Positions 47,800 to 57,087 of a DNA stretch of 64,000 nt are shown here, in pieces (the first letter of the stretch is position 1; every line of letters starts with the position of its first letter). The notes below the pieces were generated by a model, which was not told where the DNA came from, did not search any database, and saw only the letters and a list, made by a program, of their open reading frames with translations. Source of the DNA: a virus. Location: IMG/VR virus record IMGVR_UViG_3300031673_000019, positions 1 to 64,000 of that record. The stretch is one strand, 5' to 3'. The translations under genes and the position numbers were made by a program.

Positions 47800-50340
47800 T
47801 TGCCAGGCTTTGGTTCAGGACCCTTTGGTAAGGGGGCCTTCGGCGAGTGGCCGTGGGCTTCTGAGTCGATCGTCGACGGCATCCCTGCGGTCTACAAGGA
47901 ACAAGACGAAGGGGCTGGCAACGGTACCCTGAGTGCACTGCTTGAGGGTCTCGTCCCGTCACTTGAGTCACTGCGGCGCAAGATTCGCGACTACGATATC
48001 CTGCGAAACCCGCTGCTCGCCCCTGTCGACACGTCCTTCCAAACGACACAGTCGATTTTAAGAAGCGAGAACCTGGGCGACGGAACGTCGCGCGTCTTCT
48101 TGAGCGCAGGCTCCGACGGAGATAACCTGGACGGCCTCCGCGTAGGGATGGTGCTCATCGATTCCCGCGGGTATCGATTCACTATTTGTTCCGTGGCAAC
48201 GTCGACCTTGGCCGCCGACGTTGACGACCCGCCGGTGGATCCGGCGACGGGCGCCCTGACAGGGCGATACGTCATTGTCAATAATATCGGCCAGGTAAGC
48301 ACAGAATTCATCCCGTTCGTATCGGGGACAATCGTCGAGGACGAAGATCCTCTGGCTGGTGCGTTCCCGAACAGCCCAAACGACATTGACGATGGCGCAG
48401 AGCCCCCGCCCTACATCTTCAACGTGGAAGGTTCGTACCTTAGCGGCGACGACATCGCGTTGAACCGGGTCACGGTCACGTGGGAGGAAGGTGGCGACCC
48501 AAAGACCGGGTTTTTTGTCAATACCGGTAACCCTGGCGGAGATCTGGCGGACACTAGCGAAATCAACTATGACGTAGCCTCTACGGCGACAGGGCAGATC
48601 GTTCTATATACGGCGTCAGGTGCGACGATTGATGCGGACACGATTCGCGTCTCGTACACGAGGTCGGGCGGGGCCCTTGTTGAGGATGCCGAGGTTCGCG
48701 CGCAGAACATTTTGGCATTCCTTGCTGCCGACCGAGCGATTTCGCTAGACCTGAATGACCCAGAAGTCTACCAGCGCTCGTTCACAAACAGCGCTTTCAA
48801 GATATGGGAGATCAAAGGCACCGCGAACGGCTATCGCTACATGGGCGAGCTGGGCGGCTATTTTGTTGAAGCAATCCCCCTGTACGCGATCCCGTCGTCG
48901 CTAGCAGTCACGCTCGACCCTGCCACGGTCATCGCGAACCCAGAAGGCGAGTACGCCTCCGGGTCGATTGCGGCAGTGCCCGTAGCGTCGCTGGTTGACG
49001 GCGAAACGTTTACGCTAAGCGATGGAGAGAATCCTCCTGTCACGTTTGAGTTCGACACAGCTCCCATCTCAGTGACCGCCGGGAATGTCTCTGTGGACAT
49101 CAGCGCGGCAACCACAGCGTCCGATGTTGGTTCCGCGATGGCAACGGCCATCAACGGGGCGACGTTTCTGAATCTTGCCGCGGTGGGCGGTAGCACTGTC
49201 ACGGTCACGAATACAGTCGAAGGCGTCGTCGGCAATGTTACGGACTGGAGCGATACGGTTTCTGACCCGAACTTTATGATCAGCCAGCCTACCGGCGGAA
49301 TAGACCCGGTCTGGTTTACGATCATTGCTCCGACGCGGCTGCTGTTCGACGAGGTGATCGCCGACATCATTCCTCTCGACACGTTGTGCTCCGAAGACAC
49401 GTACCCCGGCGCGGTTCAAACGATCACCGTAACGGAGGTCGTTGCCGGCCAGGACCGAGGCAGCGAGACGGGATACACACTGACCGTGTCGACGGCGGAG
49501 ATGTACTTGTCTTTCGGCACGTTTGGCGAGCTGACCGACGCGAACGCGAACCTCTTTGACGTTCTTTCGTACACGCGCCTTACGGCATCGACGTTTGAGG
49601 TGGAAGTTGCATCGTCGCAAACGCCCGTCGTGGGAGCAGGGTCGATCGACTGGAGGGTCCTGCGGTTTACCGCTCCGAATACGGTGACCATTACGGGCAT
49701 CGGAACGGACGTGGAGGATCTTGGTCGCCAGACGGTGGGGTATTCGGGCCGGCGTTACCGTGTCACAAAGACATTCACCGATCCTCCGTTGGCCAGCATC
49801 GGCAACTGGCTTTTTATCGACGCAGATGGCGTCGCGTCGTACATCGAGCGGTTTGAGAACATTCCGTTGACGTCCGACTACGAGATTGAATTCGTGTCAG
49901 AAACTGTTCCGGCGGCAGGAACGGCGAATGTCTATGCAAGCTGCTCTCTGCAACCTAGCTGTGATTTCTGTGCGGCAAGCTCTGTGATCATTCGTGTTGT
50001 AGCTACAGCGATCAACGGGTACCCGGAAGCTATTGATTCTGGGTCGTTCGATCGGATCAGCGGCCGGGTGCTGCGCATGGTTCCAGGCCATGTAAAGCCG
50101 ATCATTCTGGGTATCGTCGACCCGCCAGAGCTTCTGTCGATTACGCCTGGGGACGGGACGAATACGCTGACATGGACAGACGTGGATGGCGCGGTGTCAT
50201 ACAACGTGTACTGGGATACGTCGCCAGACGTGTCTCCCTCTACTTCAAACAAGATTACTGGGGTGGTCTCTCCTTATCTGCACGGCGGTTTAACAAATGG
50301 TGTCACGTACTACTACGTCGTCGTGGCAGTGGGGATCTGA
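47800..50340 (+). CDS. Tail protein (gpI-like region) with LTLTG-like module and FN3
   Basis: TTG at 47800 gives 846 residues. Residues about 295-360 hold LAADRAISLDLNDPEVYQRS, NSAFKIWEIKGTANGYRYMG, the P2 I-type baseplate pattern. Residues about 385-500 hold a beta module (GSIAAVPVASLVDGETFTLS, ATAINGATF) related to that in the sheath and the 38369 protein. Residues about 774-846 are a fibronectin type III domain (GTNTLTWTDVDGAVSYNVYW, GLTNGVTYYYVVVAV). The gene is separated by 18 kb from the gpJ-like gene. Its stop overlaps the next ATG. Confidence 0.6.
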   Translation: MPGFGSGPFGKGAFGEWPWASESIVDGIPAVYKEQDEGAGNGTLSALLEGLVPSLESLRRKIRDYDILRNPLLAPVDTSFQTTQSILRSENLGDGTSRVFLSAGSDGDNLDGLRVGMVLIDSRGYRFTICSVATSTLAADVDDPPVDPATGALTGRYVIVNNIGQVSTEFIPFVSGTIVEDEDPLAGAFPNSPNDIDDGAEPPPYIFNVEGSYLSGDDIALNRVTVTWEEGGDPKTGFFVNTGNPGGDLADTSEINYDVASTATGQIVLYTASGATIDADTIRVSYTRSGGALVEDAEVRAQNILAFLAADRAISLDLNDPEVYQRSFTNSAFKIWEIKGTANGYRYMGELGGYFVEAIPLYAIPSSLAVTLDPATVIANPEGEYASGSIAAVPVASLVDGETFTLSDGENPPVTFEFDTAPISVTAGNVSVDISAATTASDVGSAMATAINGATFLNLAAVGGSTVTVTNTVEGVVGNVTDWSDTVSDPNFMISQPTGGIDPVWFTIIAPTRLLFDEVIADIIPLDTLCSEDTYPGAVQTITVTEVVAGQDRGSETGYTLTVSTAEMYLSFGTFGELTDANANLFDVLSYTRLTASTFEVEVASSQTPVVGAGSIDWRVLRFTAPNTVTITGIGTDVEDLGRQTVGYSGRRYRVTKTFTDPPLASIGNWLFIDADGVASYIERFENIPLTSDYEIEFVSETVPAAGTANVYASCSLQPSCDFCAASSVIIRVVATAINGYPEAIDSGSFDRISGRVLRMVPGHVKPIILGIVDPPELLSITPGDGTNTLTWTDVDGAVSYNVYWDTSPDVSPSTSNKITGVVSPYLHGGLTNGVTYYYVVVAVGI

Positions 50341-52823
50341 TGTCATACGAGAGCTTTCCAAGCAATGAACTTGATGGAGCACCGGAGTCGGGGCTCGACA
50401 CGCCTGTTCTCTCGATTGCGGGGCAGGGGGATGGCTACATTGACCTTTCCTGGGGCGCCGTCGCGGGCGCCGCAAGGTATTGCGTCTTCTACTCGTTCAC
50501 TCCAGGAGTCACGACAGACGCCGCGTCGCTGGCGTCTCTGAGCCTTGTCCTCAACCCTGGATCGGGTTCTAACCTTAGAATTGCTGACATAGATCAGACT
50601 GGCCTTGATATTACGTCTAATATCACGGTCGAGTGCTGGGTCAAGTTTGTTGGCGATATCTTCAATGACGATATCGACTTGGTTGCGAAAAATTCAGTCG
50701 TTTCGTCAGGTAGCTACGCCTTTCAGTTCCTGTACGGAGGAGGTGTACCGTCTCTGTCGTTTGCTTTGAGCGATGATGGAACGACGTTTGTGGATGTCAC
50801 GAGGGCGTGGTCGCCGGTGGCAGACACCTGGTACCATCTCGCCGCGACCTGGAACAGCTCGCCTGACAGGGCGCGGATCTACGTAGACGGCGTACAGCTA
50901 GGGGCCGACGAGGTCCTTGGAATTGCTTCTGTCTTTGATGGGACCTCCGACTTCAAGATTGGCCTCGGCGGTGCCGGCGTGTACACGTTCTATCTTGACG
51001 ACGTGAGGGTTTGGGACGTCGAGCGTACGGCTGGTGAGATCTCTTCCAACCGCAGCGTTCAGCTAGACCCTGCCTCCGAGGCTGACCTGCAAGGTTACTA
51101 CACGATGAGCGTCGTCGGGCGTGACGCGACGGCTAACGGCAATCATCTCTCCGAAGTTGGCTCGATTGCCTATGATGGCGATGTTCCGTTTGAGATCACT
51201 GGCACGTCGTTCAGGCACCTTGGCCTAGAGAGCGGCGCGCAGGTCTATTACATCATGGTGGCCAGGACGGCGGCAGCCGGGCGGTGCGGCTTTGGGGCAG
51301 GCACCGGCGTCTCTGCGGCCAGCGACGAAGAGAGCGGAGTTGCGCTAGGGGCTCCGACGTTGTCTGTGGCGGCCGGGGATGGCGAGAACGTTGTGACATT
51401 CACTTTTGTGGCTGGCGCAACCTCTTACAATCTTTACTTTGGGGCGTCTGGGGCAGGCCTTGGTGGAACTAAGATTACAGGCGCCACGACGCCGTACACG
51501 CATACGGGCCTCACGAATGGAGTAGAGGTTTGCTATGTGGCGACGGCGGTTGTCGGCGGATCCGAGTCCGATGCATCGAACGAAGACTGCGGCACCCCGG
51601 CGGCCGTTGGGGGTACGGAAGATATTGTTTTGCTAATGGGCGGAGTTGTTGGCACCAACGAAGTGAACATGGCCGCTCTGTATGATACCGGCGCAGGGAC
51701 CTGGACGTCGGGGGTCAATATGCCCATCGGCAGGGACGGCGCGTTCATATGCAAGCCGGAATCAGAGTATGCATTCTATATAGCGGGGGAGACACTGTCT
51801 GCCATTCAAAGCACTGGTTATTTCTATAACCATGACCTGGATGTGTACGGGGCTATCCCAGCTTTCCCGGAAGTGCGTAACGCTGCGTCCGCGATTCATG
51901 TTCCTGGCAGCGTTCACCCAAGCGGGACCGATCGTTTCTTTATTATGCTGGGAGCGGACGCCCTGGGCACCGGCGGCGCGACGAATACATCCTATGTGAT
52001 TGATCCGAATTCGGGATATGCATCGTCGGCATTGGCTGTGTTCCCTTATGCGAATGGGTACCGTAGTGCCTGGGTTGGCTTAACGTCCAAGACGACCGAT
52101 GGGAATCCGAAGCTCGTGATTATCTCAGGTGAGATCAGTAGCTCAGATCCGAACTACCCTTCGTGCACAGGTGACGGCGAGGACAAGGTGTTTATTTACG
52201 ATATAACAACCGACACCTGGAGCCAGGGCGCTGATATATCAGGGTTCACCACTGGCGGTGGAGTTTGTGCGTTTGACAGCACGTTAGATGGTCATTCGAT
52301 GATCGTCATGGATGACGGAAGGATATTGACGGTCGGAGGAAAGTGGGAAAGCACCACGCCTTCGTTTGGTGCATTGGCAGACTGCTTGATATATGACGCG
52401 GAGCTTGACACGTGGACAGCCACTGGTCCGCTGTCGGCGCCAAGGATGAGTGCATCTGTTTTGAGGTTGGCGAATGGAAAAATCATGGCCGTTGGCGGGC
52501 AGAATACCGCCAATACTTCAGTGGCGACGTGTGAGCTGTACGATCAGGCGCTCGGCACATGGACCACAGCCGCACCAATGTCGATTGCAAGGGAAGCTCC
52601 TTTTGCAATTTTGCTGTCGAGTGGAAAAGTTCTCGTGGCTGGCGGGAAGACGGGGGGATCGACGGCGACGAGCACGTGCGAGATATACGATCCTGACTTG
52701 GACACGTGGACTGCCACAGGCGCCCTGCCGACGGCGGCGGATCGCGGTGACGCAGACATCAGATCCGGCGTGCCAATGGGTGGCGGCGGGATGAATGGTC
52801 TTATGATTGTAGATACTTACTAG
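50340..52823 (+). CDS. Modular adhesin: FN3 interrupted by a LamG-type lectin, second FN3, and Kelch propeller
   Basis: ATG at 50340 gives 827 residues. An FN3 domain begins at residue about 18 (GYIDLSWGAVAGAARYCVFY) and its second half resumes at about 280 (FRHLGLESGAQVYYIMVAR), so a LamG/ConA-like lectin domain (residues about 65-275: LDITSNITVECWVKFVGD, DTWYHLAATWN, ARIYVDGVQLG, FYLDDVRVWDVERT) is inserted within it. A second FN3 lies at about 337-417. Residues 425-827 hold Kelch-type repeats (CLIYDAELDTWTATGPLS, GKIMAVGG, CELYDQALGTWTTAAPMS, CEIYDPDLDTWTATGALP). It is likely a carbohydrate- or protein-binding tail adhesin. Confidence 0.8.
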   Translation: MSYESFPSNELDGAPESGLDTPVLSIAGQGDGYIDLSWGAVAGAARYCVFYSFTPGVTTDAASLASLSLVLNPGSGSNLRIADIDQTGLDITSNITVECWVKFVGDIFNDDIDLVAKNSVVSSGSYAFQFLYGGGVPSLSFALSDDGTTFVDVTRAWSPVADTWYHLAATWNSSPDRARIYVDGVQLGADEVLGIASVFDGTSDFKIGLGGAGVYTFYLDDVRVWDVERTAGEISSNRSVQLDPASEADLQGYYTMSVVGRDATANGNHLSEVGSIAYDGDVPFEITGTSFRHLGLESGAQVYYIMVARTAAAGRCGFGAGTGVSAASDEESGVALGAPTLSVAAGDGENVVTFTFVAGATSYNLYFGASGAGLGGTKITGATTPYTHTGLTNGVEVCYVATAVVGGSESDASNEDCGTPAAVGGTEDIVLLMGGVVGTNEVNMAALYDTGAGTWTSGVNMPIGRDGAFICKPESEYAFYIAGETLSAIQSTGYFYNHDLDVYGAIPAFPEVRNAASAIHVPGSVHPSGTDRFFIMLGADALGTGGATNTSYVIDPNSGYASSALAVFPYANGYRSAWVGLTSKTTDGNPKLVIISGEISSSDPNYPSCTGDGEDKVFIYDITTDTWSQGADISGFTTGGGVCAFDSTLDGHSMIVMDDGRILTVGGKWESTTPSFGALADCLIYDAELDTWTATGPLSAPRMSASVLRLANGKIMAVGGQNTANTSVATCELYDQALGTWTTAAPMSIAREAPFAILLSSGKVLVAGGKTGGSTATSTCEIYDPDLDTWTATGALPTAADRGDADIRSGVPMGGGGMNGLMIVDTY

Positions 52824-52857
52824 GGCAACGCTCTAGATTGAGGTATAGGAAGATTTT

Positions 52858-55278
52858 ATGCCGGTCGATCAGCAAGCCCTTGACTCCTCTGCCATTGCCA
52901 CGAGATGGAAGGAGCCGTACGTCTCGGCGTCCGTCAATCACCGTGGTGTCGGCATCCTTGCGCCGGGAATCTATCGGGGGCTAAAGCTCGCGGAAGACGG
53001 CGGCGCAGGAGATCGCACTGTCATCGTAGAGGACGATGCGGACTACGGCGACCACGTTGCCGGGTACGAGACGAGCGATGGGTACTTCATCCACTATCGC
53101 GATGCCTCAGCTGGCAACATTACCCTGACCCTGACGGATTATTCCAGCCAGACGGTCGTCGTAGCGATTTACATTGAGTACGCAATCGGTTCAGATACGA
53201 CGGGCGTCTTCCGTACGTACACGGTTGCCGAATTTGATGCGCTCTCTGCTTCAGCACGAGGAGAGCTGGTCGTTCTTGGGACAGTCGTCGTCCCGGCGTC
53301 TGGTGCGATTGTGGCGGCGAGTATCACGGCTGACCGGAGAACATCCGCGTCGGCCAATCGCCAGCGTGGCACGGTTCAGGCCGCTCCTATTGTACGAAAC
53401 CCGAGCTTTGAATTCGGCGTATCAGGAGATGCATACGAGCATTCTTCGCTGTTTTGGAGGAAAAAGTCTACGCTTGGTACTGGCACGTGGACTACGACCA
53501 CGGCGACTGCGAATGTGGGCGCCAAGTCAGTTCTGCTCAGCGTAGCGTCGGGCCCGTTCTCAGGAGAGCTGATCCAGTCGATAGGCGCAGCGACGCGCGA
53601 GGGAGAATCCCTTATCTGCCAGCTGTTCGTCCGTCAGGTGCAAACGATATCCTCAGGCTCGATTGAAGCGTTCGTGGAGTTTGCTGACGCTGACGGGCGT
53701 GCGATGACGAGATCTACGGTTACGCTTGACGGAGGCGCAGCCGATGGGTCATTCCGTGAAGTTAGCTTTACGCTTACGGCCCCAGCGACAGCTACGTCTA
53801 TTCGCACGCTAGGCATTCAGGCCGTATCCTTGGATCCGACGGCGCCGGGCGATGTTATATACATCGATGATTTTACGGCGTTGATCGACGTCGAGGATAC
53901 CAGGCTCTATAATCCGTATGATCAAAACTGGCGTCAGCCTGTCAACGTTGAATCGATCGTGCTGCAGCAGCAGGACGACACAGAGTGGAACGATAATACG
54001 GCTTTAATCGAGTATGATGGTGCATCGCCGAGCACAGAAGGATCTGTAAAAATTGGATCGGGGTCTTCGTCGCTGCCGCCGGCTCTTGCGATTTTCGGCA
54101 GAATTCTTGGTATTGGTTCCGGCCTGTCGGACAGTTTGTCCAATGGGCTGAAGCCACGCATCCAGGCGGATGCTGCTACGACGTATACCGAGTACACGCC
54201 CATGTACACGATGGACGTGGCAGGGCAGGGGTCGGGACGCATCTACTCCCGCGACGATGGGTCCCTCGTCATGACCGTAAACGCTCGGTGGGATGGCTCG
54301 ATTTGGAACCAAGACGTTGCAGATGACTCCTCGCGACTTGATCTGAAAACCTCCGGCGTCGAAGTTCTTTTGAAAACGTCGACAGCAAGCTGGGCGGATG
54401 GGGCGTGGACATCAACGGCGGTCAGCGTAGGCACCGATGCTACGACATTGACAGACTTGATCGTGACCAGCCTGGGCGGGTCACGGATTAGCTCAGATGT
54501 CGAGTCACTCCAGCCGCGCCTTGAGGGGCCCGTCCGAGCCCTTGGCACCGAAGATGACTACACGCTGATCTGGCGGTTCGGCACACCCAGCCTGAAGCAG
54601 TTCCGAATGTTCGTGAGCCCCACGGGGCGAATGTTCGGCACAGTCAACGCCGTCTATGACGGCACCGATTGGACCAAGGACGTCAACGGCGAAGAGGCTA
54701 TTGCCTTGGAGATGAGCGGCGGCGCCACGGCTGCAGCTACGATTTACATCCAAGAGACAGGCACGGACACATGGTCCGACGGCGCATGGTCCGACACGGT
54801 TGCTTCGTTTGACGTCGGATCTCGATATAAGACGATCCCGCTATTCGCCGGGCGGGATGACGGTGCAGACTGGGGCCTTGTTGTAAGCGCAACAGCTCCA
54901 GGAATTTATTGGTCAACAAATACAGGATCTGGAAGCTCCCTCTTCATACCCATACCTGTAGAATCGGGGGAGGTTATTGAATCTGTTACGGCGATAGTCG
55001 ACAACCACATCGCCGGGACCAGCGGCGCCATGACTCTAGACATGGAGGTCCTCCAGTACGCCCACGGCGTAACGGCGGCGACGGTGACATCGTTTGGCAC
55101 GGACTCGATAGTGGATCTCGCAGACACTTTTGCTATCATTGCGTCCGTCAACTTGTCTTCGCATGTCGCGAGTGCAGTGAGCAACTCTTACTACATGCGT
55201 CTTGCTACTGGAGCAGGCGCCGCCGAGCGACGGGTTTCTGCGGCTTTCTACAAGTACAAGAAACCATCCTGGAGCTAG
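52858..55278 (+). CDS. Large beta-rich tail protein with a CBM-like domain
   Basis: An 806-residue product. Residues 1-160 form a beta head (YVSASVNHRGVGILAPGIYR, DGYFIHYRDASAGNITLTL). Residues about 178-345 look like a carbohydrate-binding module (IVRNPSFEFGVSG, ELIQSIGAA, GDVIYIDDFTALID). The C-terminal half is rich in Ser, Thr and Asp beta segments. It probably is a fibre or baseplate adhesin. No enzymatic motif was recognised. Start ATG follows an AGGTATAGGAAG sequence. Confidence 0.6.
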   Translation: MPVDQQALDSSAIATRWKEPYVSASVNHRGVGILAPGIYRGLKLAEDGGAGDRTVIVEDDADYGDHVAGYETSDGYFIHYRDASAGNITLTLTDYSSQTVVVAIYIEYAIGSDTTGVFRTYTVAEFDALSASARGELVVLGTVVVPASGAIVAASITADRRTSASANRQRGTVQAAPIVRNPSFEFGVSGDAYEHSSLFWRKKSTLGTGTWTTTTATANVGAKSVLLSVASGPFSGELIQSIGAATREGESLICQLFVRQVQTISSGSIEAFVEFADADGRAMTRSTVTLDGGAADGSFREVSFTLTAPATATSIRTLGIQAVSLDPTAPGDVIYIDDFTALIDVEDTRLYNPYDQNWRQPVNVESIVLQQQDDTEWNDNTALIEYDGASPSTEGSVKIGSGSSSLPPALAIFGRILGIGSGLSDSLSNGLKPRIQADAATTYTEYTPMYTMDVAGQGSGRIYSRDDGSLVMTVNARWDGSIWNQDVADDSSRLDLKTSGVEVLLKTSTASWADGAWTSTAVSVGTDATTLTDLIVTSLGGSRISSDVESLQPRLEGPVRALGTEDDYTLIWRFGTPSLKQFRMFVSPTGRMFGTVNAVYDGTDWTKDVNGEEAIALEMSGGATAAATIYIQETGTDTWSDGAWSDTVASFDVGSRYKTIPLFAGRDDGADWGLVVSATAPGIYWSTNTGSGSSLFIPIPVESGEVIESVTAIVDNHIAGTSGAMTLDMEVLQYAHGVTAATVTSFGTDSIVDLADTFAIIASVNLSSHVASAVSNSYYMRLATGAGAAERRVSAAFYKYKKPSWS

Positions 55279-55287
55279 GAGGTTGGT

Positions 55288-55593
55288 ATGGGCGACCGTA
55301 CAGGGACGGTGAGTGATGGAATTCCACGGGAAGTTGTTGATGAGATCACTGACCGCCTAGCCTCGGCATACGGCAACGACACGCCTTCCGACTCTGTACC
55401 GGACGGCCTTGCTGCGACGCTGGACGAGGTGCTGCTCTCGTTCGAGAGAGATCTGATGAAGCTAAATCGCAGGCTTCGCAGGGAGACGGATGATATACTG
55501 CATCAGATCCGTGATGAGTATGCGGAAACGAGCGAAGCCATTAGCGAACTGAATGCGGAGCTTGATAGTGTCGTCAAGGGGAACATCGGATGA
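55288..55593 (+). CDS. Small coiled-coil protein
   Basis: A 101-residue acidic product after a GGAGGTTGGT ribosome site. Residues 45-100 form a strong amphipathic helix (LNRRLRRETDDILHQI, SEAISELNAELDS). No family was recognised. It overlaps the following gene and may form a complex with it. Confidence 0.55.
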   Translation: MGDRTGTVSDGIPREVVDEITDRLASAYGNDTPSDSVPDGLAATLDEVLLSFERDLMKLNRRLRRETDDILHQIRDEYAETSEAISELNAELDSVVKGNIG

Positions 55594-56122
55594 GGCGGCG
55601 CTTTCTGTTCTAAATCAGATCAATCAGACGCAAAATCTCATCCAGTCGCTGCTCAAAGAGATGCGGGATGGGTCTGCGGAGCAGGCTTCGCTCAAAGCCG
55701 AGCTGAAGCAGCTGCGGCACAGCGTCTTGATTCTTTCAAATATCATCCGCGGCGGCGACGGCCACAGCAAGCCTCTTCTTTCTGAGGTGGAGGTCCTCAA
55801 GCACTCTGACCTTCACCTTGACAAGCGGATCTCAACAGTCTCAGATGTTCTTGACTCTGAGATCGACGAGGTTGCGAACGCCCTCTCGAAGCAGATGGAC
55901 GAGCTGAGGCGCCAGCACGAGGTGTCGATTAGGTCACTTGAGGAAAAGGTTGAAGCGTACAAGAAAGAGAAAGATGCGCAGGCAGTTGTTGCGATGCAGC
56001 TGCAGCACGATGAGCGCAAGGATTTGCGGCTCAATAAACGCCAGCTGTTTCAGGTCTGGTCCACGATCATCATTGCCGTCATCGCGTTCATCTCGTCGGC
56101 GATCTCGCTTTTTCGAGAGTGA
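55568..56122 (+). CDS. Coiled-coil protein with a C-terminal transmembrane anchor
   Basis: The likely start is GTG at 55568 after a GGAG site, giving 184 residues; the frame also opens at ATG 55553. Residues 15-150 are coiled coil with many Leu, Glu and Gln (MDELRRQHEVSIRSLEEKVE). The last 25 residues form a single transmembrane segment (LFQVWSTIIIAVIAFISS). The layout resembles XhlA-type or spanin-like membrane proteins. A lysis role is an inference from topology. Confidence 0.55.
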   Translation: MSSRGTSDEAALSVLNQINQTQNLIQSLLKEMRDGSAEQASLKAELKQLRHSVLILSNIIRGGDGHSKPLLSEVEVLKHSDLHLDKRISTVSDVLDSEIDEVANALSKQMDELRRQHEVSIRSLEEKVEAYKKEKDAQAVVAMQLQHDERKDLRLNKRQLFQVWSTIIIAVIAFISSAISLFRE

Positions 56123-56220
56123 CTACACTCCTCGGAGTATCAAACATTTTCGGTGGACAGGCGAACGTAGTTGCGCTGGCGAAGGATGCCCAGTGCTTGG
56201 ATCTGAGCTAAGGAGCTATC

Positions 56221-56613
56221 ATGGCAGTTCGGGTATCCTTTGAAATTGATCTGCGTGTTTCTGAAAATACGCAAGCACTAAGCGAGCTGGGCAAGACACC
56301 CCCGTGGAAGGGAAAGTCAGACGTCCTCGACAACGGGGGCTCCTGGCGTCAGCGCATCCTGGCGGGCGCAACCGACGTCGCCATTGACCTGAACGGCTTG
56401 TCGAACGGCAAGCTTGTCGCGATCAAGACGACGCAGGAAATTTCCATCAAGAAGAACGACGCAGGCGGCGAAGCGTGGATCATAAGCCCGCTTGGCGTGG
56501 GCGCCGTCGAAGGCGTCTTCGTTGTCACGACAGATGCCATCACGGCTCTTTACGTTACGAACGACGGAGCGCTCGATGCCGAAGTCACCTTTTCGATCGC
56601 AGGATTGGTGTAG
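56221..56613 (+). CDS. Small beta protein
   Basis: A 130-residue product after a TAAGGAGC ribosome site. The sequence is beta-rich with VSFEIDLRVSENTQAL, VAIDLNGLSNGKLVAIKT and a terminal LDAEVTFSIAGLV strand. Its composition fits small virion decoration or fibre-type proteins. No family recognised. The 98-base gap upstream (56123-56220) shows nothing clear. Confidence 0.55.
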   Translation: MAVRVSFEIDLRVSENTQALSELGKTPPWKGKSDVLDNGGSWRQRILAGATDVAIDLNGLSNGKLVAIKTTQEISIKKNDAGGEAWIISPLGVGAVEGVFVVTTDAITALYVTNDGALDAEVTFSIAGLV

Positions 56614-56724
56614 CTCCAATATTCCTAGTCGCTTGCGGATCTTGATCAAAAACGGTAGGTTCGGTGTGGCCGATCCTGATCGGCGAAGACATAGTTGGGC
56701 CGTGTGGCCCGCACGGAGGACGAC

Positions 56725-57015
56725 ATGCTTACGTTGAACATCACGAACACATCTGGCACAGACATCGCTGCGGGCGACGGCGTTCTTCCCAGCGCATTGA
56801 GCTGGGTTGACCTGGCCGACACTGCCAACGTCGACGTTGTGATTCAGGTCGGAGACCTCGCGAGGGTCGAGACCAACCACTCGGGCTTTACGTTTGGAGA
56901 GCTTCTCCAGCAGCTCAAGCAGCGTGGCATCTGCACGTACAACGTCACCGACCTCGGCGACGACGAAGATGACGGCAGCGTGGCGGACCACGCCGTCGCA
57001 ACCGCAGCGGCGTAG
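56725..57015 (+). CDS. Small protein sharing the N-terminal module of the tubulin-like protein
   Basis: ATG at 56725 after GGAGGACG gives 96 residues. The sequence LTLNITNTSGTDIAAGDGVL followed by NHSGFTFGELLQQLKQRGI and a CTYNVTD strand aligns by eye with residues 7-83 of the 45422 product (HDSGFRVADLLQQLVQCG). Eleven of 25 residues in that segment are identical. The C-terminus is acidic with an Ala-rich end. It may be a structural protein carrying an interaction domain. The 111-base gap upstream shows no gene. Confidence 0.7.
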   Translation: MLTLNITNTSGTDIAAGDGVLPSALSWVDLADTANVDVVIQVGDLARVETNHSGFTFGELLQQLKQRGICTYNVTDLGDDEDDGSVADHAVATAAA

Positions 57016-57021
57016 CTTTGA

Positions 57022-57056
57022 CTCAGGGGCCCCGGCCACAAGCTTGGGCCCCTGAG
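57022..57056 (+). other. Strong 11-bp hairpin without T-run
   Basis: CTCAGGGGCCC (57022-57032) pairs perfectly with GGGCCCCTGAG (57046-57056). No U-tract follows, so it may be an RNA processing or pausing element rather than a terminator. Confidence 0.65.
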
Positions 57057-57087
57057 CGCGTTTGCACGAAGGCTCGCGAGGTCTGTG

